DNA from: Gammaproteobacteria bacterium
Lineage (GTDB): Bacteria > Pseudomonadota > Gammaproteobacteria > Pseudomonadales > JAUIET01
Length of the DNA stretch: 45,477 nucleotides
NCBI GenBank assembly: GCA_030431775.1
Contig: JAUIHW010000032.1
Coordinates: 1 to 45,477 of the forward strand
Direction of reading: 5' to 3'
Under the pieces are notes generated by a model that did not search any database, had not been told where the DNA came from, and saw only the letters and a program-made list of their open reading frames with translations. Position numbers and translations under genes: made by a program. Shown piece by piece: positions 17,534-26,669 of this stretch. Within the stretch, counting starts at the first letter, position 1; each line of letters opens with the position of its first letter.

Positions 17534-18010
17534 ATGTCGCAGCGACCATTTCGGGTCCTTGGAGTTCAGCAGATTGCCGTTGGTGGGCAGGACAAAGGCG
17601 CCTTAAAAAAATTCTGGGTTGATATGCTGGGTTTGCAATACAGCAGCACCTATCGCAGCGAAAAAGAAAATGTTGATGAAGACATTTGTCAAATCGGGGT
17701 CGGTGCAGCAACCGTCGAGCTTGACTTGATGCAGCCGTTAGATCCGGAAAAACGACCGAAGGTTCATGAGCCTGCCCTTAACCACATTGGCCTATGGGTG
17801 GATAATTTGCCGGCGGCAGTTGAATGGCTGGAACAGCAGGGTGTGCGTTTTACGCCAGGTGGTATTCGCGCTGGAGCGGCGGGTCATGACGTATGTTTCA
17901 TCCATCCTAAAGGCAATGAACAGGCCCCAATCGGTGCCGAGGGTGTCCTTTTGGAGTTGGTGCAAGCGCCCGAAAGCGTCATTAGCGCGTTTGCCGAACT
18001 GGGGGCTTAA
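17534..18010 (+). CDS. VOC family protein, glyoxalase I/methylmalonyl-CoA epimerase-like
   Basis: 158-residue single-chain vicinal-oxygen-chelate enzyme with two beta-alpha-beta-beta-beta units. The metal ligands appear to be Gln13 (VQQIAV), Glu62 (ATVELDL), His84 (LNHIGLWV) and Glu141 (GVLLELV). The Gln/Glu/His/Glu set matches human-type glyoxalase I rather than methylmalonyl-CoA epimerase (His/Gln/His/Glu), although the overall look is epimerase-like. A GTG four codons earlier is possible, but the ATG at 17534 has GGAG at good spacing. Eleven bases upstream of the first ABC1 kinase gene, so probably one operon. Substrate uncertain. Confidence 0.78.
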   Translation: MSQRPFRVLGVQQIAVGGQDKGALKKFWVDMLGLQYSSTYRSEKENVDEDICQIGVGAATVELDLMQPLDPEKRPKVHEPALNHIGLWVDNLPAAVEWLEQQGVRFTPGGIRAGAAGHDVCFIHPKGNEQAPIGAEGVLLELVQAPESVISAFAELGA

Positions 18011-18021
18011 GTAGCCGATTG

Positions 18022-19464
18022 ATGGCCAAGAAAAAGCCGCGTGGCAGGAAAAGCCCCACGGAACATTCGGCTCTGCAACGCGGCCTTGGCGTGTCTTTGG
18101 CAGGAGTAAAAGCAGGTACAGCAATTGCTTGGGGTGATTTACGGCGGCGTCTGGGATCGGATTCACCCGAGCACGAGCGCAGCGCACTGCTGCGGCGTGA
18201 AGCCGAACAGTTTGTTGTAGAGCTTGGTCGTCTTAAAGGCAGCTACGTCAAGATCGGGCAATTACTTTCAGAGTTTGGTGAGCATTTGCTGCCAGAGGAG
18301 CTAACTGAAGCTCTGCAAATGCTAAATTCTGAGACTGAACCTCTGCCGTGGGAGAGTGTTCAGCAGGCCGTACAGGTAGCAATACGTGGCCATGAAACGC
18401 GCGTTGAGATTGAAGAGCATGCCTTTGCAGCTGCTTCGCTGGCGCAGGTTCATCGTGCTACATGGCGAGCACCTCGCCGTCGTGCGCAGACCATCTGCTT
18501 AAAAGTACTTTATCCGGGCTTGCTCGATACGATCGATGCGGACTTTAACCATGTCGTTCGCATGCTCCAATTTGGGCGCTTTCTACCCGCTGGGCGTCAG
18601 TTCAACAGCTGGCTTGAAGCCATGCGCGAGCAACTGCGTCTTGAGACGGACTATCGTCACGAGCTGCAGATGATGCAGAGCGTTGCAACGCTGGTGACAC
18701 AGCTCTGCGAAACCAGCCCAGCTCTGGAGCCTGGCCGTCTTGCGCTGCCGCTGCCTATCGAGCAATTCTGTACCGACAAGGTCATGGCAATGGAATATGT
18801 GGTGGGCTATCGAGTGGGCGATTCGTTTGTGCAACAATTGTCGCAGCGCCGGCGCAATGCATTGGCAAAAGCCATGCTTGAGCTCTTTTTCGCCGAGGTG
18901 TACTCCTGGGGCGTTATCCAGACCGATCCCAATTTTGGAAACTACCTGATTAAACCGAGCCAGCAATTGCGTGGTGATGGCGCCGAGCCCGACCAACTGG
19001 TATTACTCGATTTCGGTGCCGTTCGACGACCGTCAGAAGAGTTCATCGAACACTTGCGTGCTGCTATCTATCATGGCCTGTTCGGGGAAACCCGTGCTTT
19101 GGAGCAGGCATTGATCGGCATGGGTTGTCTGCGGGAGGACAGTGGTGCCAGCGCGCGAAAGACCTTTTGTGATTTTTGCCGTGCTATTCTCGAGCCATTA
19201 CGCCCAGCCGAGCAGCTGCCAAGCGAATACCTGAATGCCTCTGGCCAGTACCAATGGGCGCATTCTGAATTGATTAAACGGGTGGGTAAGCTCGGTGCAG
19301 CTGCCAGTCTGAATCACCAGTTCAGTTTGCCTGCTGTGGAATTCACGCTGGTGGCCAGAAAATTGATTGGTGTATTTACATTTCTGGCCGTTCTGGGGGC
19401 TGAGTTCAACGGTCACGACATCGCCTGGCGTTACACTCGCGCCTGGCAAAAGACAGCAGGTTGA
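18022..19464 (+). CDS. ABC1/UbiB-family atypical kinase, first of a tandem pair
   Basis: 480 residues of the ABC1 (ADCK/UbiB) protein-kinase-like family, which influences isoprenoid lipid and ubiquinone metabolism through ATP binding or hydrolysis. Seen: a basic start (MAKKKPRGRK), the family-defining K77-x-G-Q80 in YVKIGQ, Ala-rich loop AAASLAQVH (137-144), Lys161 in ICLKVLYPG, the LETDYRHE motif, the catalytic loop TDPNFGNY (301-308), and the metal site D330FG. It lacks the C-terminal membrane helices of UbiB and is shorter (UbiB about 545), so it is probably not the housekeeping UbiB. The start is an ATG directly after an in-frame TTG; ribosome site weak. Four bases separate it from the second kinase. 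Confidence 0.88.
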   Translation: MAKKKPRGRKSPTEHSALQRGLGVSLAGVKAGTAIAWGDLRRRLGSDSPEHERSALLRREAEQFVVELGRLKGSYVKIGQLLSEFGEHLLPEELTEALQMLNSETEPLPWESVQQAVQVAIRGHETRVEIEEHAFAAASLAQVHRATWRAPRRRAQTICLKVLYPGLLDTIDADFNHVVRMLQFGRFLPAGRQFNSWLEAMREQLRLETDYRHELQMMQSVATLVTQLCETSPALEPGRLALPLPIEQFCTDKVMAMEYVVGYRVGDSFVQQLSQRRRNALAKAMLELFFAEVYSWGVIQTDPNFGNYLIKPSQQLRGDGAEPDQLVLLDFGAVRRPSEEFIEHLRAAIYHGLFGETRALEQALIGMGCLREDSGASARKTFCDFCRAILEPLRPAEQLPSEYLNASGQYQWAHSELIKRVGKLGAAASLNHQFSLPAVEFTLVARKLIGVFTFLAVLGAEFNGHDIAWRYTRAWQKTAG

Positions 19465-19468
19465 CGCA

Positions 19469-20797
19469 ATGGCGGCAAAAAAGCATCGAAAAGTGCCGAC
19501 CGGAAGAGTCAATCGATTGGGCCGGGTTGCCGGCCTGGCGGGCAGTCTGGCTGGTGGAATGCTCGCGGAAGGCGTGCGTAAAGTCCGGGCCGGTGAAGGA
19601 TTCAAGGCCGGGGATTTATTATTGACCCCAGCCAATGCCCGGCGGGTTGCTGACGAGCTGGCCAATATGCGCGGTGCGGCCATGAAGCTTGGCCAGATTC
19701 TATCGATGGATACTGGCGAGTTGCTGCCACCGGAATGGACGGAGGTGTTAGCCAGACTGCGCTCTGACGCCGACGCAATGCCTCCGTTGCAGCTGGAAGC
19801 TCAGCTCGAATCGGCGTTAGGCGATGAGTGGCCAGAGTTGTTGTATGACTTTCAATATGCGCCAATCGCCTCAGCATCCATAGGCCAGGTTCACCGGGCT
19901 ATTGGACCGGACGGTAAGCCGGTTGCGTTGAAGATTCAATACCCCGGTATAGCAACCAGTATTAACTCTGACGTGGACAATATTGCCTCGGTACTGCGTT
20001 TAAGTGGGGTATTGCCAGACGGTATTGATATTCAACCACTGCTTGACGAAGTCAAAGTGCAGTTACGTGACGAGGCGGACTATCGAATTGAAGCCGGCTT
20101 TTTGCAAGACTATTCACGCAGGCTTGCAGGCGATGAGCGCTTCGCTGTGCCGGTCCTCTATGAGGAGCTTTCCGGGGAAACGGTGTTGTGCATGGAGTTC
20201 ATGGCGGGCGACCCGGTAGAGTCTGCTGTGCAACAAGGTGCACGCGAGGCCAGCCGTGTCATGGAAGCATTGATCGACTTGATGTTTATAGAGTTGTTTG
20301 ACTGGAATATGGTCCAGACCGACCCCAATTTTGCGAACTATTTATATCGGCCGGATAACGGAAACATTGTTCTGCTGGATTTTGGTGCAACTCGGCGCTT
20401 CAAGCGCAGTTTTGTCAACCAATACAAGCGTCTCGCCAAAGCAGCCTTGGACGGAGACCGTTCGGCAATGGTAAAGGCCGCAGAGAAGCTGGGTTATCTG
20501 GGCAAGAATGTCGCCTCTGAGGTCAGAGAGGGGCTGCTCGACATCTTTGAAATCGGTGCTGAGCCGATGCTGCTTGATGAGCCTTATGATTTTGCATCAT
20601 CGGACCTGCCAGGACGCATTCAGGAAGCTGGCCTGGCTTTACAGGTGCTCATTCAGCGGGACAACCGCGGCTGGCACAACCCGCCGGTGGATGCGATGTA
20701 TTTTCATCGCAAAATCGGCGGAATGTTCATGCTGGCCGATCGTATGGGCGCCTCGGTCAATGTTCACCGCATTGTGAAAGCTTACATCGACGCCTGA
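19469..20797 (+). CDS. ABC1/UbiB-family atypical kinase, second of a tandem pair
   Basis: 442 residues, same family as its upstream neighbour but clearly diverged. Seen: basic start MAAKKHRKVPTGRVNRLGR, a Gly/Ala-rich hinge, K73-x-G-Q76 in MKLGQIL, the ASASIGQVHRA loop (135-144), Lys155 in VALKIQYPG, DEADYRIEAG, the catalytic loop TDPNFANY (284-291), and D304FG. No membrane segments. The frame runs upstream inside the first kinase gene, but the ATG at 19469, four bases after its stop, gives the normal family N-terminus. Together with the VOC gene these form a three-gene unit; a complex of the two kinases is an inference. Confidence 0.9.
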   Translation: MAAKKHRKVPTGRVNRLGRVAGLAGSLAGGMLAEGVRKVRAGEGFKAGDLLLTPANARRVADELANMRGAAMKLGQILSMDTGELLPPEWTEVLARLRSDADAMPPLQLEAQLESALGDEWPELLYDFQYAPIASASIGQVHRAIGPDGKPVALKIQYPGIATSINSDVDNIASVLRLSGVLPDGIDIQPLLDEVKVQLRDEADYRIEAGFLQDYSRRLAGDERFAVPVLYEELSGETVLCMEFMAGDPVESAVQQGAREASRVMEALIDLMFIELFDWNMVQTDPNFANYLYRPDNGNIVLLDFGATRRFKRSFVNQYKRLAKAALDGDRSAMVKAAEKLGYLGKNVASEVREGLLDIFEIGAEPMLLDEPYDFASSDLPGRIQEAGLALQVLIQRDNRGWHNPPVDAMYFHRKIGGMFMLADRMGASVNVHRIVKAYIDA

Positions 20798-20810
20798 ACG
20801 AATTACAGGT

Positions 20811-20830
20811 ATCATTGAGAATCATTCTCG
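20811..20830. promoter_or_regulatory. Fur box upstream of feoA
   Basis: TGAGAATCATTCTCG (20816-20830) is a 7-1-7 inverted repeat of the Fur type. The 19 bases from 20811 agree with the classic Fur consensus at about 13 positions. It ends 13 bases before the feoA ATG, so iron-bound Fur would block transcription or its start. Confidence 0.85.
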
Positions 20831-20843
20831 TTAATGAAAACCT

Positions 20844-21071
20844 ATGCTGTTTGCTGACCTTAAGCCTGGCGACCGGGCATTAGTTAAGAGCTTCGCCGAT
20901 CTGGATGCCTCCTATCGCCACCAGCTGATGAATCTTGGCCTGACCCCAGGCACGGAGTTGTTGGTACAACGACTTGCTCCACTGGGTGACCCGGTGGAGA
21001 TCAAGGTTCATGGTTACCATCTGTGTCTGCGGCGGGATGAAGCTGCCGCCATCCAGGTGGAGCGCCTGTAA
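20844..21071 (+). CDS. feoA: Ferrous iron transport protein A
   Basis: 75-residue cytoplasmic SH3-like protein that helps FeoB in Fe(II) uptake. Seen: LKPGDRALVKSF, LMNLGLTPGTELLVQRLAPLGDPVEIKV and LCLRRDEAAAIQV, the full FeoA pattern. Its stop overlaps the feoB start in TAATG (21069-21073), so the two are translationally coupled. A Fur box lies just upstream. Confidence 0.95.
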   Translation: MLFADLKPGDRALVKSFADLDASYRHQLMNLGLTPGTELLVQRLAPLGDPVEIKVHGYHLCLRRDEAAAIQVERL

Positions 21072-23230
21072 TGCCCGCTGCGAAATCTGAACAGGGCCCG
21101 TTAGTTGCCCTGGTAGGTAATCCTAATGCGGGCAAAACCACGCTGTTCAACCAGTTGACCGGGTCCCAGCAGCGTGTTGGCAATTGGTCTGGGGTAACAG
21201 TAGAAAAGAAGTCTGGCGAGATTCAACTGGCGGACAAAAGACTGACTCTGGTGGACTTGCCGGGTACCTACAGCCTGCAGAGATCAGAACATACGCTGTC
21301 GCTGGATCAGCAAATTGCCCAGCAATTTGTTATGGATCATCAGGCGGATGCGTTTATCAATATCGTTGATGCCTCCAGCCTGGAACGTGGGCTGTTTTTA
21401 ACGATGCAGCTGCTGGAATGTGGGGTGCCAGTGGTGGTCGCCTTGAACATGATGGATGTGGCGAAGCGGCGCGGTTTGCAGGTTGATGTACGGGAAATGA
21501 GCCAGCGACTCGGTTGCCCTGTTGTGCCAATTGTCGCCAGTCGACGCCAGGGCATTGCGGACTTGCTGGAAAAGCTCGAACAGCAACTTGATATGCCATT
21601 CGGCGACGTCAGCCTATCGGCACAAGCCACTGAAAAAGACATCAATAGTCGCTATGAGGCCATTGCTCAGTTGTTGTCGAAGGTCCGCTCCATAGAGCCA
21701 CAGTCGGCGCTCACAACAACCGAGCGTATCGATAGCGTAGTACTGAACAGGTTTATTGCGCTGCCACTGTTTTTGGTCATCATGTACTTGATGTTCATGT
21801 TCACGATTCATCTGGGTGGCGCATTCATTGATGTATTTGATGGTGTGGCCGGGGTTTTATTCGTAGAGGCTCCACGCCATTTTCTTGAAGGACTGCCGGT
21901 ACCCGCCTGGCTGGTGACCGCACTGTGTGACGGCTTGGGCGGCGGTGTGCAGCTGGTAGCCAGTTTTATCCCGATCATTGGCAGTTTGTTCCTATTTCAG
22001 TCGGTATTGGAGACCTCCGGCTATATGGCGCGGGCGGCGTTTATCGTCGACCGATTAATGCGCTCTCTGGGCTTGCCTGGCAAGTCTTTTGTGCCACTGA
22101 TTGTTGGTTTTGGTTGCAACGTGCCGTCAGTAATGGGAGCCAGAACTCTCGATCGGCACGCGGACAGGCTGTTGACCGTATTGATGGCACCTTTCATGTC
22201 CTGCGGTGCCCGTTTGACGGTGTATGTACTGTTCGCGACCATGTTCTTTCCGGATAACGCAGCCAATGTGATTTTCCTGCTCTACTTGATCGGCATACTG
22301 CTTGCTGTTTTTACTGGGCTCGCGCTGAAGCGTCAATTGTTTGGCAACTCGGCGTCGCATTTCATCATGGAACTGCCCAACTATCATGTGCCGCATTGGC
22401 GGAGTGTGTTAATTCTTGCCTGGAACCGGCTAAAAGGATTTGTAGTACGCGCCGGAAAGGCGATTGTGTTAGTTGTGTTATTGTTGAACTTTGTCAACTC
22501 CTGGGGAGTTGATGGCAGCTTTGGCAATCAGGATACCGAGCAGTCGATGCTGTCACATATTGGTAAGCAGATCACGCCGCTGTTTGGGCCCATTGGGGTC
22601 AGCGAGGATAACTGGCCAGCCACCGTCGGTATTTTCAGCGGGGTATTCGCCAAAGAAGTGGTCATCGGTACTTTGGATGCATTGTACGGAGGGATTGCCA
22701 GCGCCCAATCCACGACAGAGGCGGGCACAGCAGGGGCTGAAAGTCTGATGGTGCAACTTGCTGCCGCTTTGCAAACAGTACCTGACAACCTTTCAGAGCT
22801 TGCCGATGTGTGGGGAGATCCGCTGGGAATTGGTGTAGAAGACCTGAGTGATGCCACTGCAGCTGCTGATGCTCAGGGCGTGGAGCTCTCGACTCTGAGC
22901 GTGATGCAGAGCTTATTTCAGTCCCCACTGGCAGCCTTCGCCTACCTGGTGTTTGTATTATTGTATATGCCTTGTGTGGCGACGCTGGGTGCAATCTACA
23001 AAGAAGTGGGCGCATTTTGGGCCATATTCTCGGCCAGTTGGAATACCATACTGGCCTATACCTCAGCTGTTCTTGTTTATCAGTCGGGCATGCTCACGAT
23101 TGCACCTGTAAAAGCCGTCGTGATGATTATGTCGATGCTGTTAGTCCTGACCCTGGCCTGGTTTGTTCTGATATATTTCGCACGAAAGGAGGCTAGCACG
23201 GATGACTTGATTCCGGTGGTTAACCTCTGA
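21071..23230 (+). CDS. feoB: Ferrous iron transporter B
   Basis: 719-residue inner-membrane Fe(II) transporter with an N-terminal G domain. Nucleotide motifs: G1 GNPNAGKT (16-23), the G2 Thr in SGVTVEKK, G3 DLPG (62-65), G4 NMMD (126-129). A helical GDI-like region follows, then two Gate regions (GFGCNVPSVMGARTL, and CGARLTVYVLFATMFF) and a C-terminal set of membrane helices with FVLLYMPCVATLGAIYKE. No feoC follows; the next gene is an unrelated lipoprotein 27 bases later. Full length, active in appearance. Confidence 0.97.
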   Translation: MPAAKSEQGPLVALVGNPNAGKTTLFNQLTGSQQRVGNWSGVTVEKKSGEIQLADKRLTLVDLPGTYSLQRSEHTLSLDQQIAQQFVMDHQADAFINIVDASSLERGLFLTMQLLECGVPVVVALNMMDVAKRRGLQVDVREMSQRLGCPVVPIVASRRQGIADLLEKLEQQLDMPFGDVSLSAQATEKDINSRYEAIAQLLSKVRSIEPQSALTTTERIDSVVLNRFIALPLFLVIMYLMFMFTIHLGGAFIDVFDGVAGVLFVEAPRHFLEGLPVPAWLVTALCDGLGGGVQLVASFIPIIGSLFLFQSVLETSGYMARAAFIVDRLMRSLGLPGKSFVPLIVGFGCNVPSVMGARTLDRHADRLLTVLMAPFMSCGARLTVYVLFATMFFPDNAANVIFLLYLIGILLAVFTGLALKRQLFGNSASHFIMELPNYHVPHWRSVLILAWNRLKGFVVRAGKAIVLVVLLLNFVNSWGVDGSFGNQDTEQSMLSHIGKQITPLFGPIGVSEDNWPATVGIFSGVFAKEVVIGTLDALYGGIASAQSTTEAGTAGAESLMVQLAAALQTVPDNLSELADVWGDPLGIGVEDLSDATAAADAQGVELSTLSVMQSLFQSPLAAFAYLVFVLLYMPCVATLGAIYKEVGAFWAIFSASWNTILAYTSAVLVYQSGMLTIAPVKAVVMIMSMLLVLTLAWFVLIYFARKEASTDDLIPVVNL

Positions 23231-23257
23231 GTCAAACAATAACGGAGAGGAAGAATC

Positions 23258-24550
23258 ATGAATGTGGCCGAGAACATTATGAAACGCGGTTTAAGCCTGG
23301 CGCTGTTGCTTGCATTGCTGCTGTCCGTGGCAGCCTGTAGCGGCGACGATGACCATCGGGAAGCGGCTGAGCAAGCGACCCAGAATGAGGCTGAACCGCT
23401 CCCCGAACCGCCTGACTCGCAGGCGAGTGTGGCGCTGCAGAACCTGTTGCAAACGATCGAAGATACGCAGCAAAAATTCGTCACCCCACAGATGGGGGTT
23501 ACGGACGCCTACACCGCCGGTGAAGCCAACCGCCTGATTGCACATATTCTGCACACGGGCTTGCAGTTTTGGTTAGAGGCGAACCCCAGTCGCCCTCAGT
23601 TCAAGCAGTACGTCACAACCAATCGCAAATTACTCGGCGACAATCCGGATTCCATTTATTACTTTGCTGCGATCAATGATGACCAAACTTATGTCATCCG
23701 TGGCAACATCGGAGCCGCTGTGTTCACTTCGTTCACTGTCGAAGCGGGCAGCCAGGAAGGTAATGCTGCGCACCGCTCAGTATCATCGATTAGCGATAAC
23801 GAAATGAATATCGATGCTGCGGGCAATTACGAAATTACAGTGAGCCGCCGAAAGCCGAAAACCGGCGACTGGTTGAAGCTGGAAGAGGGGGCATCACAGA
23901 TAACCACGCGGCATTACCACGAAAGCAAGCTTTCGATCGCAGCCGACCCGACCGCGCAAATGGACATTTCGATCTCAGTGATTGATCCTGAGCCGCTCGA
24001 GCCGTACGGAGGGGACGAACTGGTGGCCGCGCGCTTGAACCACGTGGCTAATTTCATCAAAGGGCATGCGCCGATGGCAATGACTCCGACCACACCCGAA
24101 CTGGCAAAGAAATTTGGCTGGATTACTCTGGAGCCCAATACCATTGCCCAGCCAGCGCAGTGGATCAGTTCGAAAGATGAGAATGCCTATGGCAACACCC
24201 ATGCCTACTACAGTTACGGCCCGTATCAGCTGGATGAAAACCAGGCACTGGTTATCGAAGGACGATTTCCGGCGGCGCGCTTCGCAAACCTCGTTTTGTG
24301 GAACCGCTATATGCAAAGCTATGATTTTGCCAACCGGCAGATATCGTTAAATCGTAACCAGATCACTTATGAAGAAGACGGCAGTTTCCGCATAATTGTT
24401 GCTCATCAAGACCCTGGTCTGCCCAACTGGCTGGACACCGAAGGGCGTGAAAAGGGGCAAATTTACTGGCGTTGGGTGTTCCCTCAAACTGAACCGGAAG
24501 CTCCAACCGCCCGCGTCGTGGACTTCGACGAGCTGGATGACCTCGACTGA
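23258..24550 (+). CDS. Lipoprotein with DUF1214-type domain
   Basis: 430 residues. A signal peptide with lipobox LSVAAC places the lipid-modified Cys at residue 27, followed by GDDD; an Asp at +3 does not clearly predict inner-membrane retention. The N-terminal linker is acidic (about 30-60). The rest has the look of DUF1214/DUF1254-related proteins: DNPDSIYYFAAINDDQTYVIRG in the middle and, at the end, NRNQITYEEDGSFRIIVA with LPNWLDTEGREKGQIYWRW. GGAGAGG before the ATG at 23258 supports this start; a later Met (23279) would also leave a signal peptide. Function unknown. It is 27 bases after feoB, perhaps read through from it, and faces a P450 gene tail to tail. Confidence 0.8.
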   Translation: MNVAENIMKRGLSLALLLALLLSVAACSGDDDHREAAEQATQNEAEPLPEPPDSQASVALQNLLQTIEDTQQKFVTPQMGVTDAYTAGEANRLIAHILHTGLQFWLEANPSRPQFKQYVTTNRKLLGDNPDSIYYFAAINDDQTYVIRGNIGAAVFTSFTVEAGSQEGNAAHRSVSSISDNEMNIDAAGNYEITVSRRKPKTGDWLKLEEGASQITTRHYHESKLSIAADPTAQMDISISVIDPEPLEPYGGDELVAARLNHVANFIKGHAPMAMTPTTPELAKKFGWITLEPNTIAQPAQWISSKDENAYGNTHAYYSYGPYQLDENQALVIEGRFPAARFANLVLWNRYMQSYDFANRQISLNRNQITYEEDGSFRIIVAHQDPGLPNWLDTEGREKGQIYWRWVFPQTEPEAPTARVVDFDELDDLD

Positions 24551-24559
24551 ATAAAAGCC

Positions 24560-25819
24560 TTACCCGGCCAGTACCTTGCCGGCTGCTGGCTCGGGGTCGA
24601 AGCCGATTCGCATGCTGTGCAAGCCGTTTACGAAGAACGATTTGATAAAATGCGGTGGCTCAAGGAAGTGTGGATTGCGCAGGCGTGGTAATACTTCCTC
24701 CAGCATGATCTTTATTTCCAGTCGGGCAAGATGAGTGCCAAGACAGAAGTGCTGACCAATCCCGAAGGCGCGATGTTCCTTATATAAGCTGGGCATGCGC
24801 TCAGCACGGCGCACATCGAATTGCATGGCATCGTCGCCAAATACCGACTCGTCGTGATTGATCGTGTGGTAATGCATGACCACTTTGTCGCCTTTCTTCA
24901 GTTGCACGCCGGCCAGCTCCAAATCTTCAGTGACCATGCGGCGCATGGTGATAAACGAGGTGTTATAGCGGAGGATTTCCTCCACCGCGTTGTCGATTTT
25001 ATCCGGGTTTTCCAGAAGATAATCGATTTGCTCAGGGTGTTCGATCAACAGGCGCATACCCTGTGAAATGGCTGTTCGTGTGCTGTCATTGCCTGCGGTA
25101 ATCAGGGTAAGAAAGACCATGCCGAATTCGGCATCGTTCAATGGCTCACCATCTACTCGGCCTTCCAGCAGGCGCCCTAACAAGTTATCTTTTGGGTTGG
25201 CTCGATATTTGGCGGCCAGCTCCAGTGCGTAGGTAATCAGTTCGACTGATGCCTGCCTGGCTTCTTCCATACCTGTATCGCTATCCGGATCATCCGCAAA
25301 AAACATCAAATTGGTCCAGTCAAAAAACTGCTGCCGTTCTGATGACGGTATGTCGACCATTTCAAGAATGGCGATTAATGGCAATTCGGCCGCCACTTCT
25401 CGTACGAACTCACACTCACCGCGAGGCGCAACCGCGTCGACGACTTCGCGGGCGATTTCGCGAAAACGCGCTTCATGGCTATTAATGGCACCCGGTGTAA
25501 ATACATCACGAACGATTCGGCGGTGCTTCATTTGCTCCGGTGGGTCCATATTCAGAAACACCAGACGACTGCCTTCGATGGCTTCGTCATCCTGCTCTCC
25601 GGCATGTGCGGTGCGCGCATAGGATGAAAACAGCTGCGGGTTCTTGCTGATGAAGTCGCATTCGGCGCGCCGGGTCACCATCCAAAATGGTACCCCGTTG
25701 ACCGGGTCATCAAAACGCACCAGTGGGCCGCGTTCGCGAATCTTGCGCAGCTCGTCATATGGCATTCCTGCGCCGTAGCAGTTTGGGTCCAGGGGATTGT
25801 CAAAGGGGCATTGATTCAT
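24560..25819 (-). CDS. Cytochrome P450
   Basis: 419-residue soluble bacterial P450 with heme-thiolate Cys359 in FGIGQHFCLG, the ExxR pair Glu281/Arg284, and the oxygen-binding I-helix AGNDST (242-247). NMDPPEQMKHRRIVRDVFTP (90-109) is typical of the CYP125/CYP142/CYP124-like branch that hydroxylates sterol side chains or branched lipids; that substrate is an inference. ATG start with AAGAG seven bases ahead. It needs a ferredoxin and reductase, and neither is encoded nearby. Nine bases separate it from the convergent lipoprotein gene; 269 bases with no called gene lie upstream. Confidence 0.93.
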   Translation of the reverse strand: MNQCPFDNPLDPNCYGAGMPYDELRKIRERGPLVRFDDPVNGVPFWMVTRRAECDFISKNPQLFSSYARTAHAGEQDDEAIEGSRLVFLNMDPPEQMKHRRIVRDVFTPGAINSHEARFREIAREVVDAVAPRGECEFVREVAAELPLIAILEMVDIPSSERQQFFDWTNLMFFADDPDSDTGMEEARQASVELITYALELAAKYRANPKDNLLGRLLEGRVDGEPLNDAEFGMVFLTLITAGNDSTRTAISQGMRLLIEHPEQIDYLLENPDKIDNAVEEILRYNTSFITMRRMVTEDLELAGVQLKKGDKVVMHYHTINHDESVFGDDAMQFDVRRAERMPSLYKEHRAFGIGQHFCLGTHLARLEIKIMLEEVLPRLRNPHFLEPPHFIKSFFVNGLHSMRIGFDPEPAAGKVLAG

Positions 25820-26088
25820 TGGCTAACTCTTGGTTGGTACAAATTACCGTAAGATATGTGTGCTGAAATTAATACCGATATTGAGCAGGATGGGCCTTTC
25901 CCAGCCATCCGTAAACTCTCTTTCTCTTTGTTCCTGGAGTTTGTGTTCGGCGTCCATACCACAGAGCAGACCCAAAAAACTCAATCCAGACCAATATCGC
26001 TATGCCGTACCCATTTCGGTACATGGCTTTATACGGATGCTAGCGGAAAAAAATACCGCCAGCATGACGATTGAATTAGAAACTCACG

Positions 26089-26655
26089 CTACTTGTAGGT
26101 CACCACAAGATAAGCCACCAACACCTCTGTCCCCATATTCTTGATACAGTGCTCGGTGTCGGCACGATATTGGGCGCTGTCTCCCTGGTTTAACTGGCAT
26201 TTTGTACCGCCTGAGGAAAGCTCGGCGCGCCCCTGGCTCACAGTGAACAGCTCGCGGGTGCCATCGTAATGGGCGGCACTGGCAAGCGCCCCACCGGGCT
26301 GTAATTGCAGCTCATAGAACTCAACCTGCTTTTCCATGTGCAGTGGCGACAGGGTGCGGATGCGGCAATTGTCATCAGAGCGAAACAGATTGTTTGGGTC
26401 ATTGCCGTGTACGATTTCGATACCACTGTTGGAACTCGGGTTGTCCACAAGCTCTCCAATACTCATAGAGAAAACCTGAGCGATGCGATAGGTAACCGCC
26501 AGCGTGGGGTTGGCCTGGCCGCGTTCTATCTGACTGAGCATGGAACGGCTTACTCCGGAGGCCGCCGCCAGCTGGTCCAGGGTAAAGCTGTTTTCCTGGC
26601 GTAATTGCTGTACGCGTCGGCCCAAAAATTCGCTGGAGGGTTCGGATTCAGCCAT
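26089..26655 (-). CDS. XRE-cupin transcriptional regulator
   Basis: 188-residue regulator: helix-turn-helix of the XRE type at about 10-65 (LGRRVQQLRQENSFTLDQLA, SRSMLSQIERGQANPTL) and a C-terminal cupin barrel (about 110-185) that should bind a small ligand. This layout is typical of regulators of amino-acid and amine catabolism such as PuuR. ATG start with GGA nine bases upstream. Divergent from tdh-kbl across 81 bases that hold a perfect palindrome, so it probably controls threonine breakdown and itself (inference). Confidence 0.9.
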   Translation of the reverse strand: MAESEPSSEFLGRRVQQLRQENSFTLDQLAAASGVSRSMLSQIERGQANPTLAVTYRIAQVFSMSIGELVDNPSSNSGIEIVHGNDPNNLFRSDDNCRIRTLSPLHMEKQVEFYELQLQPGGALASAAHYDGTRELFTVSQGRAELSSGGTKCQLNQGDSAQYRADTEHCIKNMGTEVLVAYLVVTYK

Positions 26656-26669
26656 GTTATTCCAAAATA

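Noticed and set aside
25830-26144. Small plus-strand frame between P450 and XRE-cupin
   Set aside because: Overlaps the end of the XRE-cupin gene on the other strand and has no ribosome site or known pattern.
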